Source: Nostoc linckia NIES-25
GTDB taxonomy: Bacteria; Cyanobacteriota; Cyanobacteriia; Cyanobacteriales; Nostocaceae
NCBI RefSeq assembly: GCF_002368035.1
Contig: NZ_AP018222.1
Coordinates: forward strand, 496,001 to 560,000
DNA length: 64,000 nt
Direction: 5' to 3'
A program made the translations under genes and the position numbers. Below the pieces are notes generated by a model. It was given only the letters and a program-made list of their open reading frames with translations. It made no database searches and was not told the DNA's origin. Of this stretch, positions 44,600-52,358 are shown piece after piece. Numbering within the stretch: position 1 is the first letter of the stretch; each line of letters begins with the position of its first letter.

Positions 44600-45015
44600 T
44601 GACAATTTATATTTTAGATACAGACCACTTAAGTCTTTATGGACGAAATCACCCCATCCTCGTCGCAAAGCTATTAGCAGCTAAAGTACAACTAACAACA
44701 ACTGCAATTAATGTTGAAGAACAATTAAGAGGGCGTTTGGCTCAAGTTGCGGAAGCAAAAGATGGAGTTTTACAATCAAATGCTTATCAGCGACTCATTG
44801 AGACAGTTATGCTACTGTCTGAGTTTAATATTCTTCAGTATGATGAAAAATCCCAAGATATTTACCAAAACTTTAGAAACCAACCCATTCGTATCGGCAC
44901 TCAAGATTTACGCATTGCATCCATAGTCCTTGCTAATAAAGGAATCCTCTTAACAAGAAACCTGGGAGATTTTGAGAAAATTCCAGGACTGACTATCCAA
45001 GATTGGACAACTTAG
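44599..45015 (+). CDS. PIN-domain RNase toxin (VapC-like)
   Basis: 138 residues. The PIN acidic residues are visible: Asp7/Asp9 in YILDTDHLSLY, Glu40 in TTAINVEEQLRG, Asp in GTQDLRIASIVLANKG, and Asp in TRNLGDFEKIPGL. These coordinate the metal in VapC-type endoribonucleases that cleave tRNA or rRNA. It overlaps the antitoxin gene by one base and was probably co-expressed with it. A decayed receiver-domain remnant follows. Confidence 0.88.
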   Translation: MTIYILDTDHLSLYGRNHPILVAKLLAAKVQLTTTAINVEEQLRGRLAQVAEAKDGVLQSNAYQRLIETVMLLSEFNILQYDEKSQDIYQNFRNQPIRIGTQDLRIASIVLANKGILLTRNLGDFEKIPGLTIQDWTT

Positions 45016-45060
45016 CTTTTTATCTTGTAGTTACATTATTAGCCCAAGTTGCTAGTACCA

Positions 45061-45241
45061 GCTGTGGATGATTGGACGTTGTTACAAGAATTTCGTAGAC
45101 ACAGACAGAGGCTAGCGATTATTATCATCACAGCTATTAAAGTCGATCGCCTTTAATCATGGTGCAAATTACTATATCAGCAAGCCATTTCGTTTCTGTG
45201 ATTTGCTGGAACGGATTCAAACCCATTTCAATCGTGGTTGA
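45061..45241 (+). pseudogene. Remnant of a response-regulator receiver domain
   Basis: Two frame-shifted pieces translate as receiver-domain motifs. In the frame of 45061: VDDWTLLQEFRRHRQRLAIIIITAIK, like the beta-4 strand. In the frame of 45161-45241: GANYYISKPFRFCDLLERIQ, which is the GAxDYxxKPF Lys/Pro motif and alpha-5 of a receiver, ending in TGA at 45239. No start codon or upstream half was found. It directly precedes a kinase-less sensor gene, so it may be the ruined front of one former hybrid gene. Confidence 0.6.
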
Positions 45242-45243
45242 GT

Positions 45244-46374
45244 ATGAAACAGCACAATAACTTTGATAAACTGGCTTGTGGATTGTCAAACAGTGGCGTC
45301 CAGCGATTAAATAACTTTGGGTATTGGTTCAGTCATCTGAAATTTGGTCAAAAAATAGGTGTTGGATATGCACTGGTTGTCAGCATTGCTGTGCTGGGAA
45401 CTACTATGGGTTTTTTGATTGCAGACCATTACAAAATGAAGGCGCAGAAACGAGAATTAGCAGCGTTTGAAGAACTATATCAAGCGTCTCAATTGAAAAC
45501 AAGTGTGTTTTATGTACGCACCACTCAACACCAACTGATTCTATATATGGATAGACCAAAACTATGGGAAAAAAATTACGCTGAATTATTGGATTATGTT
45601 GCCCAAGTCAGACAAGTGTGGTCTGAATTAGCAGCAAATTACACTATACAAAAGCCTAGTAAATCTTATCCTGTAAATAAGCAAAAAGGCTTCTACATTT
45701 TATTGCAAAATTATAAAAATTTTAGTGCTTACTTACACCGTACAGAAGCTTTTTTTCAGGGTAATAATCCGAATAAATTATCACCATCTGAAATTAAGAC
45801 AGCGCAAACTCAACTCTTTAATTTTATGCATGGCTCGCCAGTTTTTTTGATGGATAACTTTCTCAATGACATCACAAACCTGGTAGAAGTTACAGCCAAA
45901 GAGTACGAGCAAGCCAAACAGGAACTACAAATTGCAGAAAAATTACGCTTATATATTATCGTTGGTAGTCTGTTATTATCAATTGCGATCGCCACATTAC
46001 TAGCAATTTACACCAGTCGCGCCATTGCCCGCCCCATCCAAGCAGTCACTCATATTGCCCAGCAAGTTACCGAAGAATCTAATTTCGATTTACAAGCACC
46101 CGTCACGACTAATGATGAAGTCGGTATCTTAGCAACTTCCCTCAATCGTCTTATCCAGGAAGTTCAGCAACTCATCAAAGCCCAAAAGGATATTAACGAA
46201 CAGCTAGAAGTATACAGCCAGGTGCTAGAAAAGAAGGTGTCCGAACGGACACAGGAGTTAAATGAAAAAAATCAACGCTTAGAATTGGCTTTAGAAGAAT
46301 TGCGTTCTACCCAAGCAAATCTAGTGAAAAATCAGCAGACAACACAGCCACAGAGAAATAATGATTTACTATAA
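45244..46374 (+). CDS. HAMP-domain membrane sensor lacking its kinase domain
   Basis: 376 residues from ATG 45244; the TTG at 45238 is less likely. TM1 is about 40-60, then a helical periplasmic sensor of about 170 residues, then TM2 at about 235-258 and HAMP at about 258-312 (ARPIQAVTHIAQQV). It ends with a coiled coil, EVYSQVLEKKVSERTQELNE, and stops just after the ALEELRSTQAN segment that normally joins to a HisKA domain. The last residues (QQTTQPQRNND) are low-complexity. The kinase part is therefore missing, probably by 3' truncation. It may be a pseudogene or a signal-binding decoy. Confidence 0.75.
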   Translation: MKQHNNFDKLACGLSNSGVQRLNNFGYWFSHLKFGQKIGVGYALVVSIAVLGTTMGFLIADHYKMKAQKRELAAFEELYQASQLKTSVFYVRTTQHQLILYMDRPKLWEKNYAELLDYVAQVRQVWSELAANYTIQKPSKSYPVNKQKGFYILLQNYKNFSAYLHRTEAFFQGNNPNKLSPSEIKTAQTQLFNFMHGSPVFLMDNFLNDITNLVEVTAKEYEQAKQELQIAEKLRLYIIVGSLLLSIAIATLLAIYTSRAIARPIQAVTHIAQQVTEESNFDLQAPVTTNDEVGILATSLNRLIQEVQQLIKAQKDINEQLEVYSQVLEKKVSERTQELNEKNQRLELALEELRSTQANLVKNQQTTQPQRNNDLL

Positions 46375-46439
46375 CAGGCAACGGGCAAAGAAAGTCTCTT
46401 GATGCCGATGTTTAACAATCAGTTAATGTCCTAATCTCA

Positions 46440-46543
46440 TATAGCAATCCTATCTGATTTGTAAGAATTTCCGGTGTTTAGATCCCCGATTTCTCAAAGA
46501 AATCGGGGATCTTGTTTCTCACGACTCATTTAGCATTGCTATA
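46440..46543. mobile_element. MITE-like element, TATAGC-end family (copy 3) with an internal hairpin
   Basis: The left end begins TATAGCAATCCTATCTGA. The right end, as reverse complement, begins TATAGCAATGCTAAATGA. The interior holds the stem AGATCCCCGATTTCT/AGAAATCGGGGATCT (46480-46512) with a 3-nt loop, related to the hairpin at 29004. There is no ORF. Confidence 0.6.
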
Positions 46544-46625
46544 TATAAAAGCAAACAGGTAACAATCTCATTGTTTTTGAAATCATACAGCAGATTGCAG
46601 CTTGTAAAGGTGCAGATATATCATA

Positions 46626-46696
46626 AGGGATATGTTCCCTAACGATGTACTTCATTTATATGAAATACGCTGTACATATCATGAGAATTTTCTCAT
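46626..46696 (+). promoter_or_regulatory. Cluster of three inverted repeats upstream of the polysaccharide genes
   Basis: AGGGATATGTTCCCT (46626-46640), ATGTACTTCA...TGAA...GTACAT (46645-46677) and ATGAGAATTTTCTCAT (46681-46696, a 7-bp perfect stem) follow each other, 173 bp before the first glycosyltransferase. Adjacent palindromes of this size suit dimeric regulators. No known operator consensus is recognised. Confidence 0.4.
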
Positions 46697-46868
46697 AAAA
46701 GTTTCACAAAACATTCATTAAATATTGAGAGCCTGGTTAAATAGGGGGTTTTAAATTCTGAATCCCAGTTCAATTGGCTTGAGATCCACTTATTTATGCG
46801 TGAGTTATACATAATTTTTTCTAATTTAAAAGAACAAACTCAACTGAATAATTGAGGGATATTGAGCC

Positions 46869-48071
46869 ATGAAACTGATGGTATATTCCCACGATGGCTT
46901 CGGTCTCGGCAATATTCGCAGAATGCTAGGAATCTGCACTCACTTATTAGATTCAATTGAAAAACTTTCAATTTTAGTAATTTCTGGTTCGCCAATGCTA
47001 CACAGCTTTCGGCTGCCGAAAAGATTGGATTATATCAAGTTACCGTGCTTAAATCGTGGAACATCAGGTGAGATGTTTGTCAAGTATTTAGGGATAGAAA
47101 TTGATGAAACAGTAAAATTGCGATCGGAGTTAATCTTATCAGCGATCGCCAACTTTAAACCAGATGTCTTTCTAGTAGACAAAAAACCCTATGGTATTCG
47201 TAATGAATTAAAAGCCACCGTCGAATATCTGACAAAAAAATTGCCGGAAACTCCTTTAATTTTAATACTGCGCGATATTTTGGATCGCCCGGATGCAATC
47301 ATCCCAGAATGGCAAAAGCACGGTTACTACGAAGCAATTGAAAAATTTTATCACCGCGTGCTTGTTGTTGGAACTCCAGAAATTTTTGACATCCGCCAAG
47401 AATATCAACTACCGCCAATGGTGGCTCAAAAGGTGCAGTTTTGTGGCTACATTCGTCAACAACTGGGATGCAAAAGCCCAAATTTCATCCGTAGCGAATT
47501 AAAACTTACCAAAGAAGAACAACTCGTTTTAGTTACGCCTGGTGGTGGTGAAGATGGTTACACTTTAATTGACACTTATCTATCAAGTTTGGCATTACTG
47601 CCTACAGGTTATCAGCTGCGAAGTTTAATTATATGTGGACCTGAAATGCCACTAGAACAGCAAGCTGCACTAAAACACAAAGCAGCTGCATATTCCCAAG
47701 TGGAAATAGTCGAGTTTACTAATGATTTAATGAGTTATATTGCCGCCGCAGATGTGGTAGTAGCAATGGGTGGATATAATACAACTTGTGAAATTCTTTC
47801 AGTGAGCAAACCAGCAGTTATAGTACCCAGAATTCAGCCATCACAAGAACAGTACATTCGTGCAGAACATTTAGCAAAGCTAGGTGTTTTGGCCGCTATT
47901 CACCCAAACGAGCTGACTCCAGATATATTACTGCGATCGCTGTTACAACAACTGCATATTCCCAACATTTCCATTCCAGAAATTAATCTCAACGCCTTGC
48001 CCAAAATTAGCCAATACATCTCCAGCTTACTTGCAAAAAAAAACAGTCTGATTCAATTTTGCTGCCAGTAA
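46869..48071 (+). CDS. MurG-like glycosyltransferase (GT28-type, GT-B fold), paralogue A
   Basis: 400 residues. Starts MVYSHDGFGLGNIRRMLGI, the N-terminal Gly-rich acceptor loop of MurG-like GT28 proteins. The C-domain has LVTPGGGEDGYTLID and ADVVVAMGGYNTTCEILSVSKPAVIVPR, matching the UDP-sugar site of the GT28 C-terminal family. No TM helix. It shares layout and motifs with the next gene (MGGYNTTCE versus MSGYNTTMN). It is the first gene of a plus-strand polysaccharide region. Donor and acceptor are unknown. Confidence 0.82.
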   Translation: MKLMVYSHDGFGLGNIRRMLGICTHLLDSIEKLSILVISGSPMLHSFRLPKRLDYIKLPCLNRGTSGEMFVKYLGIEIDETVKLRSELILSAIANFKPDVFLVDKKPYGIRNELKATVEYLTKKLPETPLILILRDILDRPDAIIPEWQKHGYYEAIEKFYHRVLVVGTPEIFDIRQEYQLPPMVAQKVQFCGYIRQQLGCKSPNFIRSELKLTKEEQLVLVTPGGGEDGYTLIDTYLSSLALLPTGYQLRSLIICGPEMPLEQQAALKHKAAAYSQVEIVEFTNDLMSYIAAADVVVAMGGYNTTCEILSVSKPAVIVPRIQPSQEQYIRAEHLAKLGVLAAIHPNELTPDILLRSLLQQLHIPNISIPEINLNALPKISQYISSLLAKKNSLIQFCCQ

Positions 48072-48211
48072 CCGAAACAATTACCTGATTTAGCGATTAG
48101 TTGAAGTCAAAAGTAAAAAATATTAATTTCAATATTTATTTTACTTTTTGCCCTTTGCCTTTTAACGTGACACTCGTTGATTCAATCGAAACTAACAGAG
48201 GTAAAAATTTC

Positions 48212-49399
48212 ATGAAACGTTTGATGTTTTACTGCCAACATATTTTAGGTATGGGACATCTAGTTCGCAGTAGGGAAATTATACGCGGTTTAACCAAAGA
48301 TTTCCAAATTTGTTTTATTAATGGCGGTGAAATAATTCAAGGATTTGAAATTCCTGCTGGTGTCGAAGTCATTAACCTACCTGCAATTAAAACCGATGCA
48401 CAGTTTACAGAACTAGAAGTTGTGGATGATGCCTTTAGCCTTAACGAAGTTAAGGAAATCAGAAAAAACCTGCTTTTGAAAATTTTTAATGAATTCCAGC
48501 CTGATATTTTGGTAGTCGAATTATTTCCTTTTGGCAGAAAGCGGTTTTCTTTTGAATTACTTCCTTTGCTAGAATTAGCAAAATCAAAGAAAAGCTCAAC
48601 GAAAGTTGTTTCTAGCTTACGAGATATCGTAGTTACTAAACAAAACAAGCAAGCAAAGCATGAGGAAAAAGTTTGCAATTTAATCAATAAATATTTTGAT
48701 ACGTTGCTGGTTCATGGTGACCCGGAATTTGTTCCCTTAGAAGAAACATTTTCGAGAGTCAATGACCTCAAATGCGAACTATATTACACCGGATATGTGG
48801 TGCAAGAACCACCGAGCAATCCTGTTTTCAGCTATGAAGATACGCAAATTCTTAAATCAGATAAACCCCTGATTTTAGCCAGCGTAGGAGGTGGTAGATT
48901 TGGTCATGAATTACTTGATTGTGTAGTCAAAACAGCACCTTTTTTAGAGAAAATATTACCGCATAACATCCAGGTGTTCACAGGGCCATTTATCCCAGAT
49001 GCAAAATTTAATGAACTGCAAGCACTGGCAAGAGATAGCAAAAATATCCACATTCGGCGCTATACTCCTTACTTGCTAAGTTATATGAAGAAAGCAGAAC
49101 TCTCGATAAATATGTCTGGCTATAACACCACAATGAATATTTTAACCACAGGTGTAAAAGCTATGATTCTTCCGTTTACAGGTAACGAAGATCGAGAACA
49201 AACCATTAGAGCCGAAAAGTTAAGCGATTTAGGAATCGTCAAACTTCTCAATCCTCATGAGTTGCAACCTGATTACTTGGCTATCAAAATTATCAATTAC
49301 CTCAAAGAACAACACGCTAGAATTAGCGTTGATTTTGCTGGGGTTGAGAAAACTGCAACCATTTTAAAAAATCTAGTTGTTAAACAACAAATTGCTTAG
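48212..49399 (+). CDS. MurG-like glycosyltransferase, paralogue B
   Basis: 395 residues from ATG 48212, which has AGAGG 9-10 nt upstream and yields MKRLMFYCQHILGMGHLVRS, parallel to paralogue A. The in-frame upstream start at 48101 is rejected since its 37 residues come from repetitive DNA. C-domain: LILASVGGGRFGHELLDC and SINMSGYNTTMNIL, then GNEDREQTIRAEKLSDLG. About 140 bp separate it from paralogue A, so the two are likely co-transcribed. Low overall identity suggests different acceptors. Confidence 0.82.
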   Translation: MKRLMFYCQHILGMGHLVRSREIIRGLTKDFQICFINGGEIIQGFEIPAGVEVINLPAIKTDAQFTELEVVDDAFSLNEVKEIRKNLLLKIFNEFQPDILVVELFPFGRKRFSFELLPLLELAKSKKSSTKVVSSLRDIVVTKQNKQAKHEEKVCNLINKYFDTLLVHGDPEFVPLEETFSRVNDLKCELYYTGYVVQEPPSNPVFSYEDTQILKSDKPLILASVGGGRFGHELLDCVVKTAPFLEKILPHNIQVFTGPFIPDAKFNELQALARDSKNIHIRRYTPYLLSYMKKAELSINMSGYNTTMNILTTGVKAMILPFTGNEDREQTIRAEKLSDLGIVKLLNPHELQPDYLAIKIINYLKEQHARISVDFAGVEKTATILKNLVVKQQIA

Positions 49400-49404
49400 G
49401 ATTG

Positions 49405-49660
49405 AGAATTCAGAATTCAGAACTCAGGAGTCAGAATTCTGAATGGATGAAATTCAAACAATTATACGGTATTTAGCTTCGGAAGATCCCCCCAACCCCC
49501 CTTAAAAAGGGGGGCTTAGTTCCCTCCTTTTTAAGGAGGGTTAGGGAGGATCGAGTCTTAACTGAAGTGTATTGAATTCTGACTTCTGACTCCTGAATTC
49601 TGACTCCTGAATTCTGACTCCTGAATTCTGAATTCTGACTCCTCACTCCTAACTCACATA
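49405..49660. repeat. Cluster of short direct and inverted repeats (GACTCCTGAATTCT tandem; CCCCCTTAAAAAGGGGGG hairpins)
   Basis: ATTCAGAATTCAG-type units on the left are opposed by tandem GACTCCTGAATTCT units (about 14 bp) on the right (49573-49645). Between them lie CCCCCTTAAAAAGGGGGG (about 49497) and a CCCTCCTTTTTAAGGAGGG hairpin. The CCCCC/GGGGG hairpin also occurs in the nested MITE at 37.2 kb. Confidence 0.6.
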
Positions 49661-49667
49661 ATAAATC

Positions 49668-50963
49668 ATGGATAAAACTAAAATTTGCATTACCACACTT
49701 GAATATCCCCCAGACATTGGTGGTGTTGGTGAATCGGTGCATCGAATTGCAAAGATGCTAATTAATAACGGTTATGAAGTTCACGTTGCAGTTTTTCGCT
49801 CGAAACAACGCTTAGCTTCTGATGGAACTCGCAGACGAGCAGGTTGCACAACAACGGTTCGAGATGGTGTATTTGTGCATCGCATTAAGTCAGCAGTTCG
49901 CAGCGATGTTACAGAAGTCCAAGAATTTTTTAGCGCAATTTATCTTCAAATCAAATATTTACATCAAAAATACAATTTTAATTTGTTTCATGCTTTTTTT
50001 CTCAATGAAACAGGTTATGTAACCACGCTTTTAGCAAAAGAAAATGACATTCCAGTAATCAATAGCGTTCGCGGTAATGATTTGCATAAGCATATTTTTC
50101 ATCCTAAAAACCATGCTCAAATTGCGTGGATTTTAGAAAATTCTGATTGGGTGACATTTGTCAGTCGCGACTTGCTCAAAAGGGCTAGTATTATCGCTCC
50201 AAGTGTAAAGTTAAAATCATCAGCTTTTTGGAATTCCATTGCACCCATCAATTTTGAACAACTTCCTACCCCATCTTTAGTTAAGGAATTGTCAGGTATC
50301 GTTATCGGTTCATTGGGTAGGTTTCGAGACAAAAAGGGAATTGAATTTCTCCTCGATGCCTGTGCAGAGTTGGGGAAAGAGTTAGATTTAACACTTTTAT
50401 TAGTAGGTGATTTTATTGATAAAGAGCGAGAATATTGGCAGCAGCAAATACAGCAAAGTCAAATCGGGCATCGCCTGTGCATCACTGGAATTACCAGCCG
50501 TCAAGAGGCTTTAGCTTATCTGCCACACCTGGATATTTTTGCAATTCCCTCAGTGCATGATGGTTGCCCGAATAGCCTTTTGGAAGCAATGTCAGCCAGC
50601 CGAGCAATAATTGGCACTCGTGTAGATGCGATCGCTGAAATTATAGAACACGGCGTAGACGGTTTGCTAGTCAACCCCGGCAATACAGAAGAATTAACCG
50701 CTGGACTGCGATATTTAGCCACTCAACCACAACTGCGGCAAAAGTTCGGCGCAGCAGCCAAAACAAAAGTAACTCAACAGCTTGCCCCATCAGTAGAATA
50801 CCAAAACTGGATAAATGTTTATCAACGAGCTTTAGGGAGATCTGAAGCAGCTTTTTTAGGCATAATTGGGGCTGACGCGGGGACGAGGGGACGCGGGGAC
50901 GCGGAGAAATTGATTAGCAATAAAGGCAGAGGGCAGGAGGCAGAAGGCAGAAGGGAATTCTGA
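49668..50963 (+). CDS. Glycosyltransferase family 4
   Basis: 431 residues. N-domain start ICITTLEYPPDIGGVGESVHRIAKML (Gly-rich loop), then LFHAFFLNETGY. C-domain: GSLGRFRDKKGIEFLL, LLLVGDFIDKE, and E-X7-E motif FAIPSVHDGCPNSLLEAM. It is probably one of the sugar transferases for the surface glycan made by this region. The C-terminal end (GAD onward, RGQEAEGRREF) is read from GC-rich low-complexity DNA and a GGCAGAGGGC repeat that gives the stop; the natural end is likely near LGIIG. Confidence 0.87.
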   Translation: MDKTKICITTLEYPPDIGGVGESVHRIAKMLINNGYEVHVAVFRSKQRLASDGTRRRAGCTTTVRDGVFVHRIKSAVRSDVTEVQEFFSAIYLQIKYLHQKYNFNLFHAFFLNETGYVTTLLAKENDIPVINSVRGNDLHKHIFHPKNHAQIAWILENSDWVTFVSRDLLKRASIIAPSVKLKSSAFWNSIAPINFEQLPTPSLVKELSGIVIGSLGRFRDKKGIEFLLDACAELGKELDLTLLLVGDFIDKEREYWQQQIQQSQIGHRLCITGITSRQEALAYLPHLDIFAIPSVHDGCPNSLLEAMSASRAIIGTRVDAIAEIIEHGVDGLLVNPGNTEELTAGLRYLATQPQLRQKFGAAAKTKVTQQLAPSVEYQNWINVYQRALGRSEAAFLGIIGADAGTRGRGDAEKLISNKGRGQEAEGRREF

Positions 50964-50994
50964 TTTCTGTCCTCTGCATAGCTGCCTTCTTCAC

Positions 50995-51142
50995 GCAAAC
51001 TTGATTGCATCGACTCGCAACTCAATTGCATCGCCTTGCAACTCAATTGCATCGCCTCGCAACTCAATTGCATCGCCTCGCAACTCAATTGCATCGACTT
51101 GCAACTCAATTGCATCGACTCGCAACTTAATTGTGTCCACTT
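50995..51142. repeat. Minisatellite, seven units of 21 bp (GCAACTCAATTGCATCGMC)
   Basis: Units start at 50995 (22 bp), 51017, 51038, 51059, 51080, 51101 and 51122. Each has TGCAA-CTCAA-TTGCA, a 5-bp stem. The minus-strand frame gives a seven-residue repeat with Cys, but it has no protein-like features or start signal, so I treat it as non-coding. Confidence 0.9.
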
Positions 51143-51303
51143 AAAAGCTTAAGACGCGATGAATCGCGTCTCTACAAGTCGTGTATTTGTGGGATTCTTG
51201 CAAATTGGTATTACACCAACAAACCCGATTAATCCTTTCTCTACCCATTGCCTATTGCCTATTGCCTATTGCCTATTCCCTACTCCCTACTATTCTATTA
51301 ACC

Positions 51304-52356
51304 ATGAAAAAACCACAAATCACTATAATTGTTTCCCAGCGTGAGCGATTCAGTTACACCCGTGAATCGCTAGAAAGCATTTACCAAAACACCCAACTAC
51401 CTTTTTCTCTAATTTATGTAGACGGCGGTTCACCGCAACATATCCGCCGCTACCTGCAACAACAAGCCCAAGAAAAAAAATTTCAATTAATCCGCACAGA
51501 ACGTTACCTTTCACCAAACCAAGCCCGCAACTTGGGTTTACAACAAGTTAACAGCGAGTATCTGGTATTTATCGACAACGATGTAATTGTCAGTCCAGGC
51601 TGGCTAAACTCTTTACTCGAATGCGCCGAAGAAACGAAAGCCACTGTAGTCTGTCCGCTGACTTGTATCGGCACTTTGGGAGAAACAGTACATCTGGCGG
51701 GTGGCGAAGCTCATATTGTTGTGGAACAAAAGGAAACTAAAGTTAAACGCCGAGTACATGAAAAACATTACTTTGTGAATCGCAAAGTTGTTGAGGTACG
51801 GAATAAACTCCATCGCCAACAATGTGAGTTTGCCGAGTTTCATTGTATGTTAGTTCGCACTGAGATTTTCCGACGAATCGGACTGTTAGACGAAAAACTG
51901 CTTAGTACGCGGGAACACATCGATTTTTGTCTGACGGTGGCTGAGGCTGGAGGCACTTTTTACTGCGAACCGACTTCGGTAGTTACCTATGTGCCAGGGC
52001 TGAAGTTTGAATTGTCAGAACTAGCATTTTTTATGCTGCGTTGGAGTAATGCTTGGGAAATTGCTAGTTTAGAACACTTCGCCCAAAAGTGGCATTTGAC
52101 GATGAATGACAAGTATTTTCAGAAACGCTATCAGCGTATGGGGCATCGCCGCCATCAGGGATTTTTGAAGCCGTTGTTAAATCGCCTCACCTTTGGGCAA
52201 AATCCCTTGTGGTTGGAGAAAATAGCGATCGCTCTAGAAACAAAATTAAACTATTACATTAGCGATCGCTACACTCAAAACCAAATCACACCCAACACAA
52301 TCAAACCCATCCGCGAGTTAGCCTTTCTCGTTCATTCGCTGGAGGGAGACAAGTAA
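51304..52356 (+). CDS. Glycosyltransferase family 2 (GT-A fold)
   Basis: 350 residues from ATG 51304 (MKKPQITIIVSQRERF). The 41 residues that an earlier in-frame start at 51181 would add come from GCCTATT tandem repeats. The GT2 features are TIIVSQRERFSYTRESLESI, the YVDGGS strand and the DXD-like metal site FIDNDVIV (about 89-96), with SPGW after it. It transfers a nucleotide-sugar, probably in the same glycan pathway. Its stop (TAA) is only 2 bp before the ATG of the ABC exporter, so the two are translationally linked. Confidence 0.88.
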   Translation: MKKPQITIIVSQRERFSYTRESLESIYQNTQLPFSLIYVDGGSPQHIRRYLQQQAQEKKFQLIRTERYLSPNQARNLGLQQVNSEYLVFIDNDVIVSPGWLNSLLECAEETKATVVCPLTCIGTLGETVHLAGGEAHIVVEQKETKVKRRVHEKHYFVNRKVVEVRNKLHRQQCEFAEFHCMLVRTEIFRRIGLLDEKLLSTREHIDFCLTVAEAGGTFYCEPTSVVTYVPGLKFELSELAFFMLRWSNAWEIASLEHFAQKWHLTMNDKYFQKRYQRMGHRRHQGFLKPLLNRLTFGQNPLWLEKIAIALETKLNYYISDRYTQNQITPNTIKPIRELAFLVHSLEGDK

Positions 52357-52358
52357 TA

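Noticed and set aside
45105..45157. A short independent gene ending IKVDRL
   Set aside because: No start codon or leader; it is better read as the frame-shifted piece of a receiver domain.
48101..48211. Upstream start of the second MurG-like gene
   Set aside because: The added 37 residues are not conserved in the paralogue, and the ATG at 48212 has its own purine-rich leader.
50822..51115. Minus-strand frame with seven-residue repeats (MQLSC-type)
   Set aside because: It is just the translation of the 21-bp minisatellite plus the repeat tail of the GT4 gene; no ribosome binding site and no protein-like domain.
50995..51142. CRISPR-like appearance of the 21-bp units
   Set aside because: The units are contiguous with no variable spacers, and there are no cas genes in the window.
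51181..51303. Upstream start of the GT2 gene
   Set aside because: The residues come from GCCTATT tandem repeats; the GT2 fold begins at MKKPQITIIV.
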